A stretch of DNA of 47,936 bases. Origin: UBA1731 sp963653155. GTDB lineage: Bacteria > Verrucomicrobiota > Kiritimatiellia > RFP12 > UBA1067. Shown here piece by piece: positions 8,502-16,766 of this stretch. Position 1 is the stretch's first letter. Each line of letters opens with the position of its first letter. The notes beneath the pieces are model-generated. The model worked only from the letters and a program-made list of their open reading frames with translations, did not search any database and had not been told where the DNA came from. The stretch lies in the NCBI GenBank assembly GCA_963653155.1, contig CAVJWR010000008.1, positions 1 through 47,936 of the forward strand. Reading direction: 5' to 3'. Position numbers and translations under genes: made by a program.

Positions 8502-11500
8502 GCCTGAACAGCAAAACGCTTCTCGTCAGACTCTTGCCGTTCGTCTGTGCGGCGAGCCTTGCGACAGTCACTGCGCTAGCAGAGACCATCGACGAAACGC
8601 TTGACCTGAACGGTGCCGATCGCACTGTCTCCGGCGGGCTGACGGGTTCGGGCGAGATTACGAACACGTCCGAGACGCTAGCGACGCTGACGGTCGATTG
8701 CAACGATGGCGAGGCCGTCTTTTCCGGCACGGTCTCCGGCAACATCGTCCTCGTGAAGACAGGTTCGGGGACGCAGACGTTTGCGGGTTCGAACACGCAC
8801 ACGGGCGGCACTCGTGTGGAAGGGGGAATCCTCGCGGTGAACAACGCGGCGGCCTTGGGGGCGAACGATGCGCCGCTTGCGCTCTGCGGCGGCGGCTTGC
8901 TGGCGAAGGAATCGCTGACGGTCGATACGGACAGTCATGCCGTGACTTGCGGCCCCGGCTTGGCGATATGGCGTGCGCCTGTCGGCAAGACGCTGTCCCT
9001 TTCGGGCGCCAAGTTCACGGTCAGGGCGAACACGGAACTCACCTATGATGGCGGAGGCCAAATCAACCTCGGCGTCTGGATGGCGTATGATCTCGGCAAC
9101 CTGCCGTCCTCGGCGTTGACAGTCGGCGAGGGGACGACACTTCGTTGTCAGAATGCACTCGTCCTCGGCGGCGACATCCCGAAGTGGAACTTTGCGCGGA
9201 CGCGGCTGCTTGAAGGCAGCACGGTCTACGCCTACGGACGCTCCCATCTCTGTAATTTGGAAATGACGGGAGCTGAACTTCGGCTTTGGAAGGACGATGA
9301 ACTGGCCGCAGCCGCGCTCGGCACGCTGAAGGTCTTGCCGTCTGAAACGCCGTCGAAGATCGTCGGCAAGAGTTTCTGTCTGGGTGACGTGTACACGTCC
9401 TCAACGGGCGGGAACGACATCATCAGCCGTGTCGATGCCGTTGACGTGGCGGACGGCGCGACGCTGGAGGTCAACGCTGCGCTATCCTCCCGGATTCCCG
9501 GCCACGGCTTGACGAAGACGGGTGCGGGTACGTTGCGGCTTCTCGCCTCCAGTCCATTGGATGGGACGTGCGATGTGCAGGGCGGCGTACTGACGCTCGC
9601 GCGCGATGTCTCTCTTTCGCCTGACCTGTCGCTTGTCTGCACGGGCGGCGCACGGATCCGTCTGGAGGACGGCGCGTTGCTGGCGGCGGATGTCGAATCC
9701 GAATGCGCTATCCTGCGGAGCGCCGACGTTTGGCTGGATGCCACGCGGATTGATGCGGAGGCCGGTGCGTCCGTCTCGCACATCGCCAACTGTGGCGTGG
9801 CGGGCGGGGCTTTCGCGGCGCAGACGGTGGGTGGAGTGACGGACATCGCACCGACGCTTGCGGCGGACGGCATCAACGGGCTGCCCGCATTGGCCTTCGA
9901 CGGTACGCAGTCGTTGCATCTCGACTACACGAACAAGACGGAACATTTTTCGCTCTTCGCCGTCTACAAGTGGGATGCCTGGGAGGCGACAGATGGCAAG
10001 GGACTTTGGTCGGGTCCATTTGCGTTCGGTGCCGTTCAATCGGCGTGGGCGGAGGACAGCAACCTGCCCGGCGCGGTCGCCTACTACGCGAAGGACGGGC
10101 CTCGTCGCCTCTTCGGCTACGCGAACTACGCAAACGCGGCGGGTGCAGTCGTGCAGACCTACATCGCGGCGGATGCGCGTAACGGCGCGGCGGACGACTA
10201 CGCCCCGCTGTTGCACGAGCATGAGGTCAACGGCGGCGAGACGTCTATGGCACTGGGCTGGGACGCGACGGACGTGGAGGCGCGCGACAGCACGAAGTCC
10301 GCAGATGTCTCGTCTGTCGCCGACTTCAGCCGCAAGATCGAGACGATGGTGCTGGGGTCACGCATGATGAACAGCGGTGCCGCCTACAGGAACCGTATGC
10401 TGAACGGCAAGATCGGCGAACTGCTCGTGTTCTCGCGCGCCTTGACGGATGCGGAGAAGAAGTCGATACGCGCTTACCTGAAGAAGAAGTGGTTCACGAC
10501 CTCGTCCTCTGCCGTTTCGGCGACAGACGAAGCCGAGGCATCGGTCGCGATCGAGGTGCCGGAACAGGCGACGGCGTTTACGTCCGGCACACTCGCCGGC
10601 ACGGCGGCGGTTCGGAAGACGGGCGCGGGTGAACTCGTTCTGGGCGCACGGACGGAAGCGGCCGTCGCGGTCGCGGAAGGGACGTTGGCTCTCACGGCGA
10701 CTCAGATGGTTTCGCGGGCAGACATTTGGGTTGATCCGTCGGACGCGGCGACGGTCACGTTTGAGGCGGACGGTGTTCATGTGGTCGGCCTCGCGAACAA
10801 GGGCAAAGCGGGCGGCACGTTTGGACGCGCCAAGAGCCCCGCGACCTGGAAGTACGACGTCGCCTATCCGACGCTGTCCGCAGACGGCCTGAACGGACAC
10901 GCAACGCTTTCGTTTGACGGGCTGTCCGCCCTGTGTCTGGAGAATGCGTATGTGAACAACGCCGAGGCGACACACACGTTGCACGTCTACGCCGTCCTGA
11001 AGCGAACGGCCTATGTCGATGAATTGGGCAAGGGGCTTTATGGCGGCGCGTGGTCGTTCTACAAGGGCAACGTCGGCGCGAACGATGATGCGCAGTCCGG
11101 CTCATTCTTCATGACGGAGAAATCGAACGGCGACGGACTGGGCGGCATTAGCATGGTGCAGAACGGAAACGTGTCGAACGGGTCTATCGTTATCAAGCCG
11201 GCGAATGACCCGTCCCTGACGGGCAAGGCCGTCATCCTCGTCGCACACGCGGCGCCGGCGTCCGTCTACGGGACGCGCCTCGAAGCGGCTTCCGACCCGG
11301 ATGCGCCGACAGTCGTGGGATCGTTCAGCCAGACGTCCCTCGCGCCATTCGACATCGACCGCATTTCGCTCGGTGCGCGTGGTGGCAATTGGGACACGGT
11401 GCAGGTCTATGGCGAAGGTAGCGACAAGAACCGCAGTTGGCAGGGCGAAATGGGTGAGTTCATCGCATTCACGAAGCCTCTGTCGGAGGCGGAGGAGCGT

Positions 11501-11962
11501 GCGCTTGTCGCGTATCTGCGCAAAAAGTGGTTGGGTGTCGGTGACAACGGGTCGTCCGAACCGCCCGCGTTCCTGGCTGGACAAGCCGTCGCGGCGAATC
11601 TGACACCGAGGGCGACGCTGTCCGTTGGGACGGGCGCGACGCTTGCGAGTTCCGTTCCGTCCTGCACCCTCGCCGCGCTGGCGCTTGCGGACGGCGCACG
11701 GGTCGTCCGCACCGTCCCAGGTGCCGCCGCCGTGTCCGACTACCGCCTTTTCGATGTTACGGGCGACATATCTCTGTCGGGGACGATCCTCCTGAACATA
11801 TCGCCGCGTCCGATGGGGGCGGCACCGTTTCTCGGATACGGGACGCTTTCGGGACACGCGCTTTGGCAACGCGAAGGGCGCGGACACTACACGATCCATG
11901 ACCGGGCGGCGCACAAAGAGCTGTGGCTCGCCTGTCCGGGAATGCGGTTGCTGATTCGCTGA
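8498..11962 (+). CDS. large secreted PATR (autotransporter-associated repeat) protein with two LamG-like domains
   Basis: A signal peptide (to about ALAE) precedes a beta-strand-repeat region with the PATR signature GTQTFAGSNTHTGGTRVEGG near residue 100, another set near 340-390, and then two long related units. Unit 1 (about 408-665) runs from ADVWLDATRIDAE to IRAYLKKKW, and unit 2 (about 738-1011) from ADIWVDPSDAATV to LVAYLRKKW. Both have the concanavalin/LamG-like pattern, including GLNGHATLSFDG-type strands and a closing GEFIAFTKPLSEAE segment. No autotransporter barrel is evident at the end, so how it is anchored is unknown. AAAGGAGGT is a strong ribosome site before ATG 8498, which overlaps the GH16 stop. 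It probably binds polysaccharide at the cell surface for the neighbouring enzymes (inference). Confidence 0.8.
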   Translation: MSLNSKTLLVRLLPFVCAASLATVTALAETIDETLDLNGADRTVSGGLTGSGEITNTSETLATLTVDCNDGEAVFSGTVSGNIVLVKTGSGTQTFAGSNTHTGGTRVEGGILAVNNAAALGANDAPLALCGGGLLAKESLTVDTDSHAVTCGPGLAIWRAPVGKTLSLSGAKFTVRANTELTYDGGGQINLGVWMAYDLGNLPSSALTVGEGTTLRCQNALVLGGDIPKWNFARTRLLEGSTVYAYGRSHLCNLEMTGAELRLWKDDELAAAALGTLKVLPSETPSKIVGKSFCLGDVYTSSTGGNDIISRVDAVDVADGATLEVNAALSSRIPGHGLTKTGAGTLRLLASSPLDGTCDVQGGVLTLARDVSLSPDLSLVCTGGARIRLEDGALLAADVESECAILRSADVWLDATRIDAEAGASVSHIANCGVAGGAFAAQTVGGVTDIAPTLAADGINGLPALAFDGTQSLHLDYTNKTEHFSLFAVYKWDAWEATDGKGLWSGPFAFGAVQSAWAEDSNLPGAVAYYAKDGPRRLFGYANYANAAGAVVQTYIAADARNGAADDYAPLLHEHEVNGGETSMALGWDATDVEARDSTKSADVSSVADFSRKIETMVLGSRMMNSGAAYRNRMLNGKIGELLVFSRALTDAEKKSIRAYLKKKWFTTSSSAVSATDEAEASVAIEVPEQATAFTSGTLAGTAAVRKTGAGELVLGARTEAAVAVAEGTLALTATQMVSRADIWVDPSDAATVTFEADGVHVVGLANKGKAGGTFGRAKSPATWKYDVAYPTLSADGLNGHATLSFDGLSALCLENAYVNNAEATHTLHVYAVLKRTAYVDELGKGLYGGAWSFYKGNVGANDDAQSGSFFMTEKSNGDGLGGISMVQNGNVSNGSIVIKPANDPSLTGKAVILVAHAAPASVYGTRLEAASDPDAPTVVGSFSQTSLAPFDIDRISLGARGGNWDTVQVYGEGSDKNRSWQGEMGEFIAFTKPLSEAEERALVAYLRKKWLGVGDNGSSEPPAFLAGQAVAANLTPRATLSVGTGATLASSVPSCTLAALALADGARVVRTVPGAAAVSDYRLFDVTGDISLSGTILLNISPRPMGAAPFLGYGTLSGHALWQREGRGHYTIHDRAAHKELWLACPGMRLLIR

Positions 11963-11983
11963 ACCAAGGAAAGGGATAGAACG

Positions 11984-13075
11984 ATGCAAATGAAAGTCTT
12001 GGGATGTGCGTTGGCCGCCTTGTGGACGGCCTGTGGGTTTGCGGACTCTGGCATGTGTGACGCCGACGTTGGCGACTTCGCGCGACGGGACGGGGAAACG
12101 TCTGATGCGGCACGTATCATGCGGGCCGTCGAGAAAGCCGGGAAGGGCGGTGTCGTCTATTTTCCGCGCGGAACTTACCTTGTCGATCAGATGCTGACGG
12201 TCACGAACGGCGTGTCGCTGTGGCTTCACAAGTCTGCGCGGCTCGTGGCGATTGCCGACATGGATTTCATAATCGACTATTCTGGCGGCGTGATGGAAGC
12301 GGGCGGCGGACGTCCCGGCGCCGACCACAACCTCTTCGTGCGCGGCGGCGAGATCGACGGCAAGGGACGCGCCTCCTGTATGCGCATACGGAGTTTCCGT
12401 CGGATGGAGGTCTCAGGGCTGACGCTTCGCAACGGACGGTGTTTCGGTCTGAAGCTCGGCGCGAAGGAGCTGGGGCGCACGGGTGGCGGCTACGAGGCGG
12501 TCGTCCGTGACATCTACTGCATCTGCGACCGCCCAGGCATGGCGGGCAACGTCGGACTCGAAAGCGAATTGAGCGACTGCCATTTCGTCGATTGCTTCGT
12601 CGTCGATTACACTGTTGGCGTGCGGCTGCGTAACAGTTCGTGCCGCCTCGCACGTTGCCACGTCTGGGGCGGCATGGTGCGCAACGTCGCCGGACAGTGC
12701 GAGTACCTGAAGGATTCCGTCGCGTTCGACCTCGACAACTGGGACACGCTTCTCGACGCCTGCTATGCCGACACGGCGAAAATCGGCTTTCGCGTACGTG
12801 GACACGCGCGTATCGTCAACTCCGCCGTCTTCAACAACTACGAGGTGTTCAAGATGGATGATCCGTTGGCGATCGACCATGTGGACGGAAATCTGACCGT
12901 CGCGAACTGCCATTTCGTGAAGACGAGTCCGCATGCCCAGCTCTATCGGGGATCAAGCAAGTACCCCTTGCGATGGCGCGACAATACGCTTGTACGGTTT
13001 ACCGACAAGGAAAGGCAGACGCTGGATGAGAAACTGGCGCGGGATGCGCAGATGGCGAAAGGAAAATGTCTATGA
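11984..13075 (+). CDS. secreted right-handed beta-helix protein, pectate-lyase-3-like
   Basis: A signal peptide (about residues 1-20, ending GFAD) precedes the motif VGDFARRDGETSDAARIMRAVEKA...GGVVYFPRGTY, the standard N-terminal cap of pectate_lyase_3/GH28-like parallel beta-helix proteins. Later coils include VRGGEIDGKGRASC, FVDCFVVDYTVGVRLRNS and VANCHFVKTS. Catalytic residues of a named lyase or hydrolase family could not be assigned. AAGGAAAGGG lies 8 nt before the ATG at 11984; a second ATG is at 11990. The 3' end overlaps the next gene by 10 nt. It is likely to act on or bind a pectin-like or other uronate polysaccharide (inference from fold and operon). Confidence 0.75.
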   Translation: MQMKVLGCALAALWTACGFADSGMCDADVGDFARRDGETSDAARIMRAVEKAGKGGVVYFPRGTYLVDQMLTVTNGVSLWLHKSARLVAIADMDFIIDYSGGVMEAGGGRPGADHNLFVRGGEIDGKGRASCMRIRSFRRMEVSGLTLRNGRCFGLKLGAKELGRTGGGYEAVVRDIYCICDRPGMAGNVGLESELSDCHFVDCFVVDYTVGVRLRNSSCRLARCHVWGGMVRNVAGQCEYLKDSVAFDLDNWDTLLDACYADTAKIGFRVRGHARIVNSAVFNNYEVFKMDDPLAIDHVDGNLTVANCHFVKTSPHAQLYRGSSKYPLRWRDNTLVRFTDKERQTLDEKLARDAQMAKGKCL

Positions 13076-14727
13076 TGTCTTTTCTGTTTGTGGCCACTGC
13101 GTTGCTGGTGCCGTTCGCGCCGGGTGAGGTGACGGTCGGCGGCGAGATCAGAAATCGGATGGAAGTCACGCTCGGCAAGATGCTCCGTCACACGGACATC
13201 GATGGGACGTTCGCCCGGCACTTCCGAAACCGCAAAGAAAGGCCGGATGAGCCTGGCGGCTTCGCCGGCTACGGGATGTTCCTCGATGCGCTTGTCAAGG
13301 CGGCCGCTCACGGCATTGGCGGCACTGAGACGGTGCGGGTTAAGACTCGACTTCTTAGTGAACTTGGCGGAATGCAGACACCCGACGGACGCATTTCGAT
13401 GTTCAGCGGAAAGCCTGGCTTCTGGGACAATCACGAGGGCGCGTACTTGATTCAGGCGCTCTGTCTCGACCACCGCTGGTTCGGGACGGCGGAGTCGCTG
13501 GCGACGGCACGACGGCTTGCCGATTCGCTGGTGGAGCACAAGTCTTTCCCGACGCTTGGCAGCGAAACGGCCTATCTGCTTCTCTACGAGGAGACGGGAG
13601 ACCGCAAGTACCTCGATTGGGTCGAGAAGGATGCGGCGATCCATGATGACATTGACGCCTATGACATGAAGGTGCGCGTCAACGGCGTCCAGCACGTCTA
13701 CACGTGGCTTGCGCGTGCCCTTGCCCAGCTCCAGTATGCGGACGCGGTGGACGCCCCTGCGAAGACACGAGCCGCGCTTTCGTCTGCGGCTGGCGAAGCC
13801 TTTGCACGGACACGCACGGACTATATGTCCGTCACCGGTTCGCTCACCGGTACGCCCGTCTGGGGCGAGCTTTGGGACGCTACCCAGGCCGGCCTCGGAA
13901 AATGGGGCGAGACGTGCGCATCGGCCTATCTGATGCGGCTCTCGGCGAAGGCCATGGAACGGGATCCAGGCACGGAGCTTGGCGACCTATTTGAGCGCGT
14001 GATGTACAACGCATTCTTCTCGGCACAGTCGGCGGATGGACTCAGGTACCGCTATTGGACGCCATTCAACGAACGGGCACCGTGGTACGACCGCGATACC
14101 TACTGCTGTCCGAACAACTACAAGCGCGAGGTGTTCGAGATTCCAGATGTCGTGTTCTTTCGTCATCCGGATGGCCTTGCGGTCAACCTCTATTCGGATG
14201 CCGAACTGAAGGCAGAAGGGGTGACGGCGACGATGCGCACAGCCTATCCGGACGATGGTCGCGTCTCGCTCTCTGTCTCGATGGCGGGGCGAGTCCTCCG
14301 TCTTAGGATACCGGGCTGGTGTACGAATGCGACGGTATCCGTCGCGGGCGGGCCGTCGCGTCCCGCCGCACCCGGTTGGTTCTGCGTAGAAATGGACTTT
14401 GCGTCGCCCGTTCGCGTCGAGCTTGACCTGCCTATGCCGATCCGCCTCGTTCCGGGGACAAGGGCGCAACAGGGGCGCGTGGCCGTCATGCGTGGACCGT
14501 GTGTCTTCGCGTTGGCGCTCGGTGGAGAGAAGCGTCCGGACCATTCGGTCGATCTTTGGGATATTGACGCATCCAAGCCGCTCCTGTGGAATGCGGATAG
14601 GAAGACGGTGGACGCGACATTCCGGTGCCGCAACCGGAAGCGCGAGGAACGCACGATGCCATTGACGCGATACAGCGCGGACATCCATGACCGGACGTAT
14701 TTCGCTGTCGCGGAGAGATTGCCGTAG
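13066..14727 (+). CDS. GH127-type beta-L-arabinofuranosidase (DUF1680 family)
   Basis: This belongs to the zinc-thiolate glycosidases that remove beta-L-arabinofuranose from plant glycans. The family metal site is present: Glu282 and Cys284 in GETCAS, and Cys347-Cys348 in YCCPNNYKRE, matching Glu338, Cys340, Cys417 and Cys418 of Bifidobacterium HypBA1, in which the last cysteine is the nucleophile. The (alpha/alpha)6 barrel covers about residues 30-400 and a beta-sandwich follows. GGFAGYGMF and WDNHEGAYLIQAL are barrel blocks. Length (553) is a little short for GH127. A signal peptide is present. It starts within the 3' end of the beta-helix gene and closes the operon. Related families GH137, GH142 and GH146 share parts of the fold, so specificity is tentative. 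Confidence 0.82.
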   Translation: MSMMSFLFVATALLVPFAPGEVTVGGEIRNRMEVTLGKMLRHTDIDGTFARHFRNRKERPDEPGGFAGYGMFLDALVKAAAHGIGGTETVRVKTRLLSELGGMQTPDGRISMFSGKPGFWDNHEGAYLIQALCLDHRWFGTAESLATARRLADSLVEHKSFPTLGSETAYLLLYEETGDRKYLDWVEKDAAIHDDIDAYDMKVRVNGVQHVYTWLARALAQLQYADAVDAPAKTRAALSSAAGEAFARTRTDYMSVTGSLTGTPVWGELWDATQAGLGKWGETCASAYLMRLSAKAMERDPGTELGDLFERVMYNAFFSAQSADGLRYRYWTPFNERAPWYDRDTYCCPNNYKREVFEIPDVVFFRHPDGLAVNLYSDAELKAEGVTATMRTAYPDDGRVSLSVSMAGRVLRLRIPGWCTNATVSVAGGPSRPAAPGWFCVEMDFASPVRVELDLPMPIRLVPGTRAQQGRVAVMRGPCVFALALGGEKRPDHSVDLWDIDASKPLLWNADRKTVDATFRCRNRKREERTMPLTRYSADIHDRTYFAVAERLP

Positions 14728-14790
14728 CCGCGCATCGCACACGCGCAAGCACCGCCATCGGCATTGGGCAACGCCATTCAGCTCGATTGT

Positions 14791-14798
14791 GGTATAAT
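14791..14798 (+). promoter_or_regulatory. extended -10 GGTATAAT, probable leaderless promoter
   Basis: TGTGGTATAAT is followed by exactly 7 nt and then ATG at 14806. Transcription starting 7 nt after the -10 would begin on the A of the start codon. No -35 match and no Shine-Dalgarno are present. Confidence 0.75.
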
Positions 14799-14805
14799 GT
14801 GCCGC

Positions 14806-15300
14806 ATGAATGATGACAAGTCACTTTTTGCCGAAATGCTGGGAATGAAGGGGCATCGGGACGAACAGGCCGACATCAGCGAAGTGCAGGCGGAGCCTGA
14901 GGCGGATGCGGTTGACGAGCTTGATGTCCAGCGCGTGGTCGTACAGGAGATGGCCCGCGACAATGCCGAACTCAAGGAACTCCATTCTACCCTTGAGGAA
15001 GAAAAGCAATCTTTGGAGTCTGCCAAGGCCTCTTTGGAAACGCAGCGACAGGCTCTGGCGGACGAAAATGCGCGGCTTAAGGCTGAAAAGGCCGCTCTGG
15101 AATCCGACAGGAAGGCGCTTAAGGCTCGCATCGCCGCCCTTGAGGGTGAGATTTCTGAACAGAAGCTTGATCTCGATGAGGTGCGAGGATTGAATGCCGA
15201 ACTGGAGAAGAAGCTTGTGCGGATGGGCCGAGCCCTGTTTGCCGTCCGCCGCGCGGCGGCTGAGGCCGCAAAGGTAGAAATCGGCGGACGAAGGTGGTGA
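14806..15300 (+). CDS. cytoplasmic coiled-coil protein of unknown function
   Basis: The 164-residue protein is not recognised. An acidic N-terminus (to about residue 50) leads into a long heptad coiled coil (about 50-150) with strings such as LEEEKQSLESAKASLETQR and a short basic tail ending GGRRW. There is no signal peptide or membrane segment. The start is fixed by the promoter 7 nt upstream. It is the first gene of a group with the HD/histidine-phosphatase protein and the two-component pair, which suggests a scaffold role, but no function is assigned. Confidence 0.7.
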   Translation: MNDDKSLFAEMLGMKGHRDEQADISEVQAEPEADAVDELDVQRVVVQEMARDNAELKELHSTLEEEKQSLESAKASLETQRQALADENARLKAEKAALESDRKALKARIAALEGEISEQKLDLDEVRGLNAELEKKLVRMGRALFAVRRAAAEAAKVEIGGRRW

Positions 15301-15302
15301 CG

Positions 15303-16721
15303 ATGGATCTCGATAGACTCAACAGGCTGTACTCCGCCTACGTGGATGGATTCAGGGTGGGCGGCATCCTCTCTCCGATGATGGAGCTAAAGCGGGTGCA
15401 TACGCAGTTTGTTGTGGCCAACGCGAAGGCGATAGCGGATGGCGAGGGATTCGGTGAAGAGCTTGCGGGCGCATGCGAAGCCGCTGCGCTTCTTCACGAT
15501 ACCGGGCGGTATGAGCAACTAAAGAGGTTCAATACATTTCGAGATGCGGATAGCGTAGATCATGCCAAGCTATCGCACGATATCGTGAAGTCGGCCGGTT
15601 GGCTCGAAGGTGAGCCTCGCGCAAATGAAATATTGGACGCGATATTGCTTCACAATCGCCGTGATCTGCCCGAGGGAATGGGTCCGTTTGCGGAAGCCGT
15701 GGCCAATTGCGTCAGGGACGCGGACAAACTCGATATCTTCAGGGTACTTGAGGATCAACTGGCCACGACCGACTGGCGCAGTGATAGCACGGCGTTTTGG
15801 AACCTTCCGATCATGGCTCGCCCCAGCCGTGAGGTAATGGAGGCGGTTCGCGCCGGATCTGCCGTGGATTACAGGCATATCCGAGCCCTTGCGGACTTTG
15901 TCCTGATCCAGGTCGGATGGCTGAAGTCGGGTCTGCATTTCGGCACTGCGCGAAGGATTGCCGCCGAGCGAGGGCACTTGGCCTTTCGGAGACGGTTCCT
16001 CGCGGAGCTTACGGGGGGAGATGTCGAGACCGATGCGCTGTGCCGTCCGGCGGGCGGCGAAATGACTCTCGACGACGTAGAGGCGGAGCTTCGTTGCGGG
16101 AACCGCGTGTTGCTCATGGTGCGCCACGGCGAACGCACGAAGATCGACAACGACGATCCGACGTTTGGCATGGAATTGCCGCTGACGGACGAGGGTAGAC
16201 GCACGGCCACCCTTTTCGGCGAGCGGCTGAAAGCCTTTGCCGCTGACGTGCAGTTCATGTCCAGCCCCCTTTTGCGCACAAGGCAGACGGCGCAGTGCAT
16301 CGCAGAAGGCATGGGGTGCGGCAATGTTGAGATTCCGCTTGACGACAGGCTCGGAAACGATTCGTTCTACTTTGCGGATCAGCGTGAGGTCTACGAACTT
16401 TTCCGGGACGGCTCTTTCTTCAAGGAAGTGTTCAGGTACATGGCCAACGGACGCCAGCGCGGTTTCCGGGAAATCGGCGCCGCAAGCGATGCTTTGGAGG
16501 CGTGGGCGCTTGGCGAGTTCAAGTCGAAGCTTGGCATATTCACGACGCACGACCTCTACAACGCGGCGTATCTCCATGCGCGTGGAGTAAAGCGGGATTG
16601 GACGGTGGACAACTGGGTGAGGTTCCTCGATTCGGCGGCAATCATAGTTGAGCCGGATGGCTCCAAACGCTATGGTCTTGTGCGCTCTGGCCTTTCGCAT
16701 GGGGTGGTTGGCGTAAGTTGA
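15303..16721 (+). CDS. HD-domain phosphohydrolase fused to a histidine phosphatase (phosphoglycerate-mutase-like)
   Basis: The N-terminal half has HD metal ligands: His33 in LKRVHTQF, His65-Asp66 in LLHDTGRY and an Asp near 142 in RDADKLDI. Such domains hydrolyse nucleotides or phosphate esters. The C-terminal half (about 265-470) is a histidine phosphatase: VRHGE near 273 carries the phospho-accepting His, SSPLLRTRQTA the partner Arg, and TTHDLYN near 414 the second His. Two phosphatase chemistries in one chain suggest sequential action on one metabolite, which is inference. The ATG at 15303 comes 2 nt after the upstream stop; a GTG at 15294 is a possible earlier start. No membrane segment is visible. 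Confidence 0.8.
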   Translation: MDLDRLNRLYSAYVDGFRVGGILSPMMELKRVHTQFVVANAKAIADGEGFGEELAGACEAAALLHDTGRYEQLKRFNTFRDADSVDHAKLSHDIVKSAGWLEGEPRANEILDAILLHNRRDLPEGMGPFAEAVANCVRDADKLDIFRVLEDQLATTDWRSDSTAFWNLPIMARPSREVMEAVRAGSAVDYRHIRALADFVLIQVGWLKSGLHFGTARRIAAERGHLAFRRRFLAELTGGDVETDALCRPAGGEMTLDDVEAELRCGNRVLLMVRHGERTKIDNDDPTFGMELPLTDEGRRTATLFGERLKAFAADVQFMSSPLLRTRQTAQCIAEGMGCGNVEIPLDDRLGNDSFYFADQREVYELFRDGSFFKEVFRYMANGRQRGFREIGAASDALEAWALGEFKSKLGIFTTHDLYNAAYLHARGVKRDWTVDNWVRFLDSAAIIVEPDGSKRYGLVRSGLSHGVVGVS

Positions 16722-16766
16722 CGGAGGACGGGTTCGGTAGCCACAGCATGGATAGGAACGGTCGAA

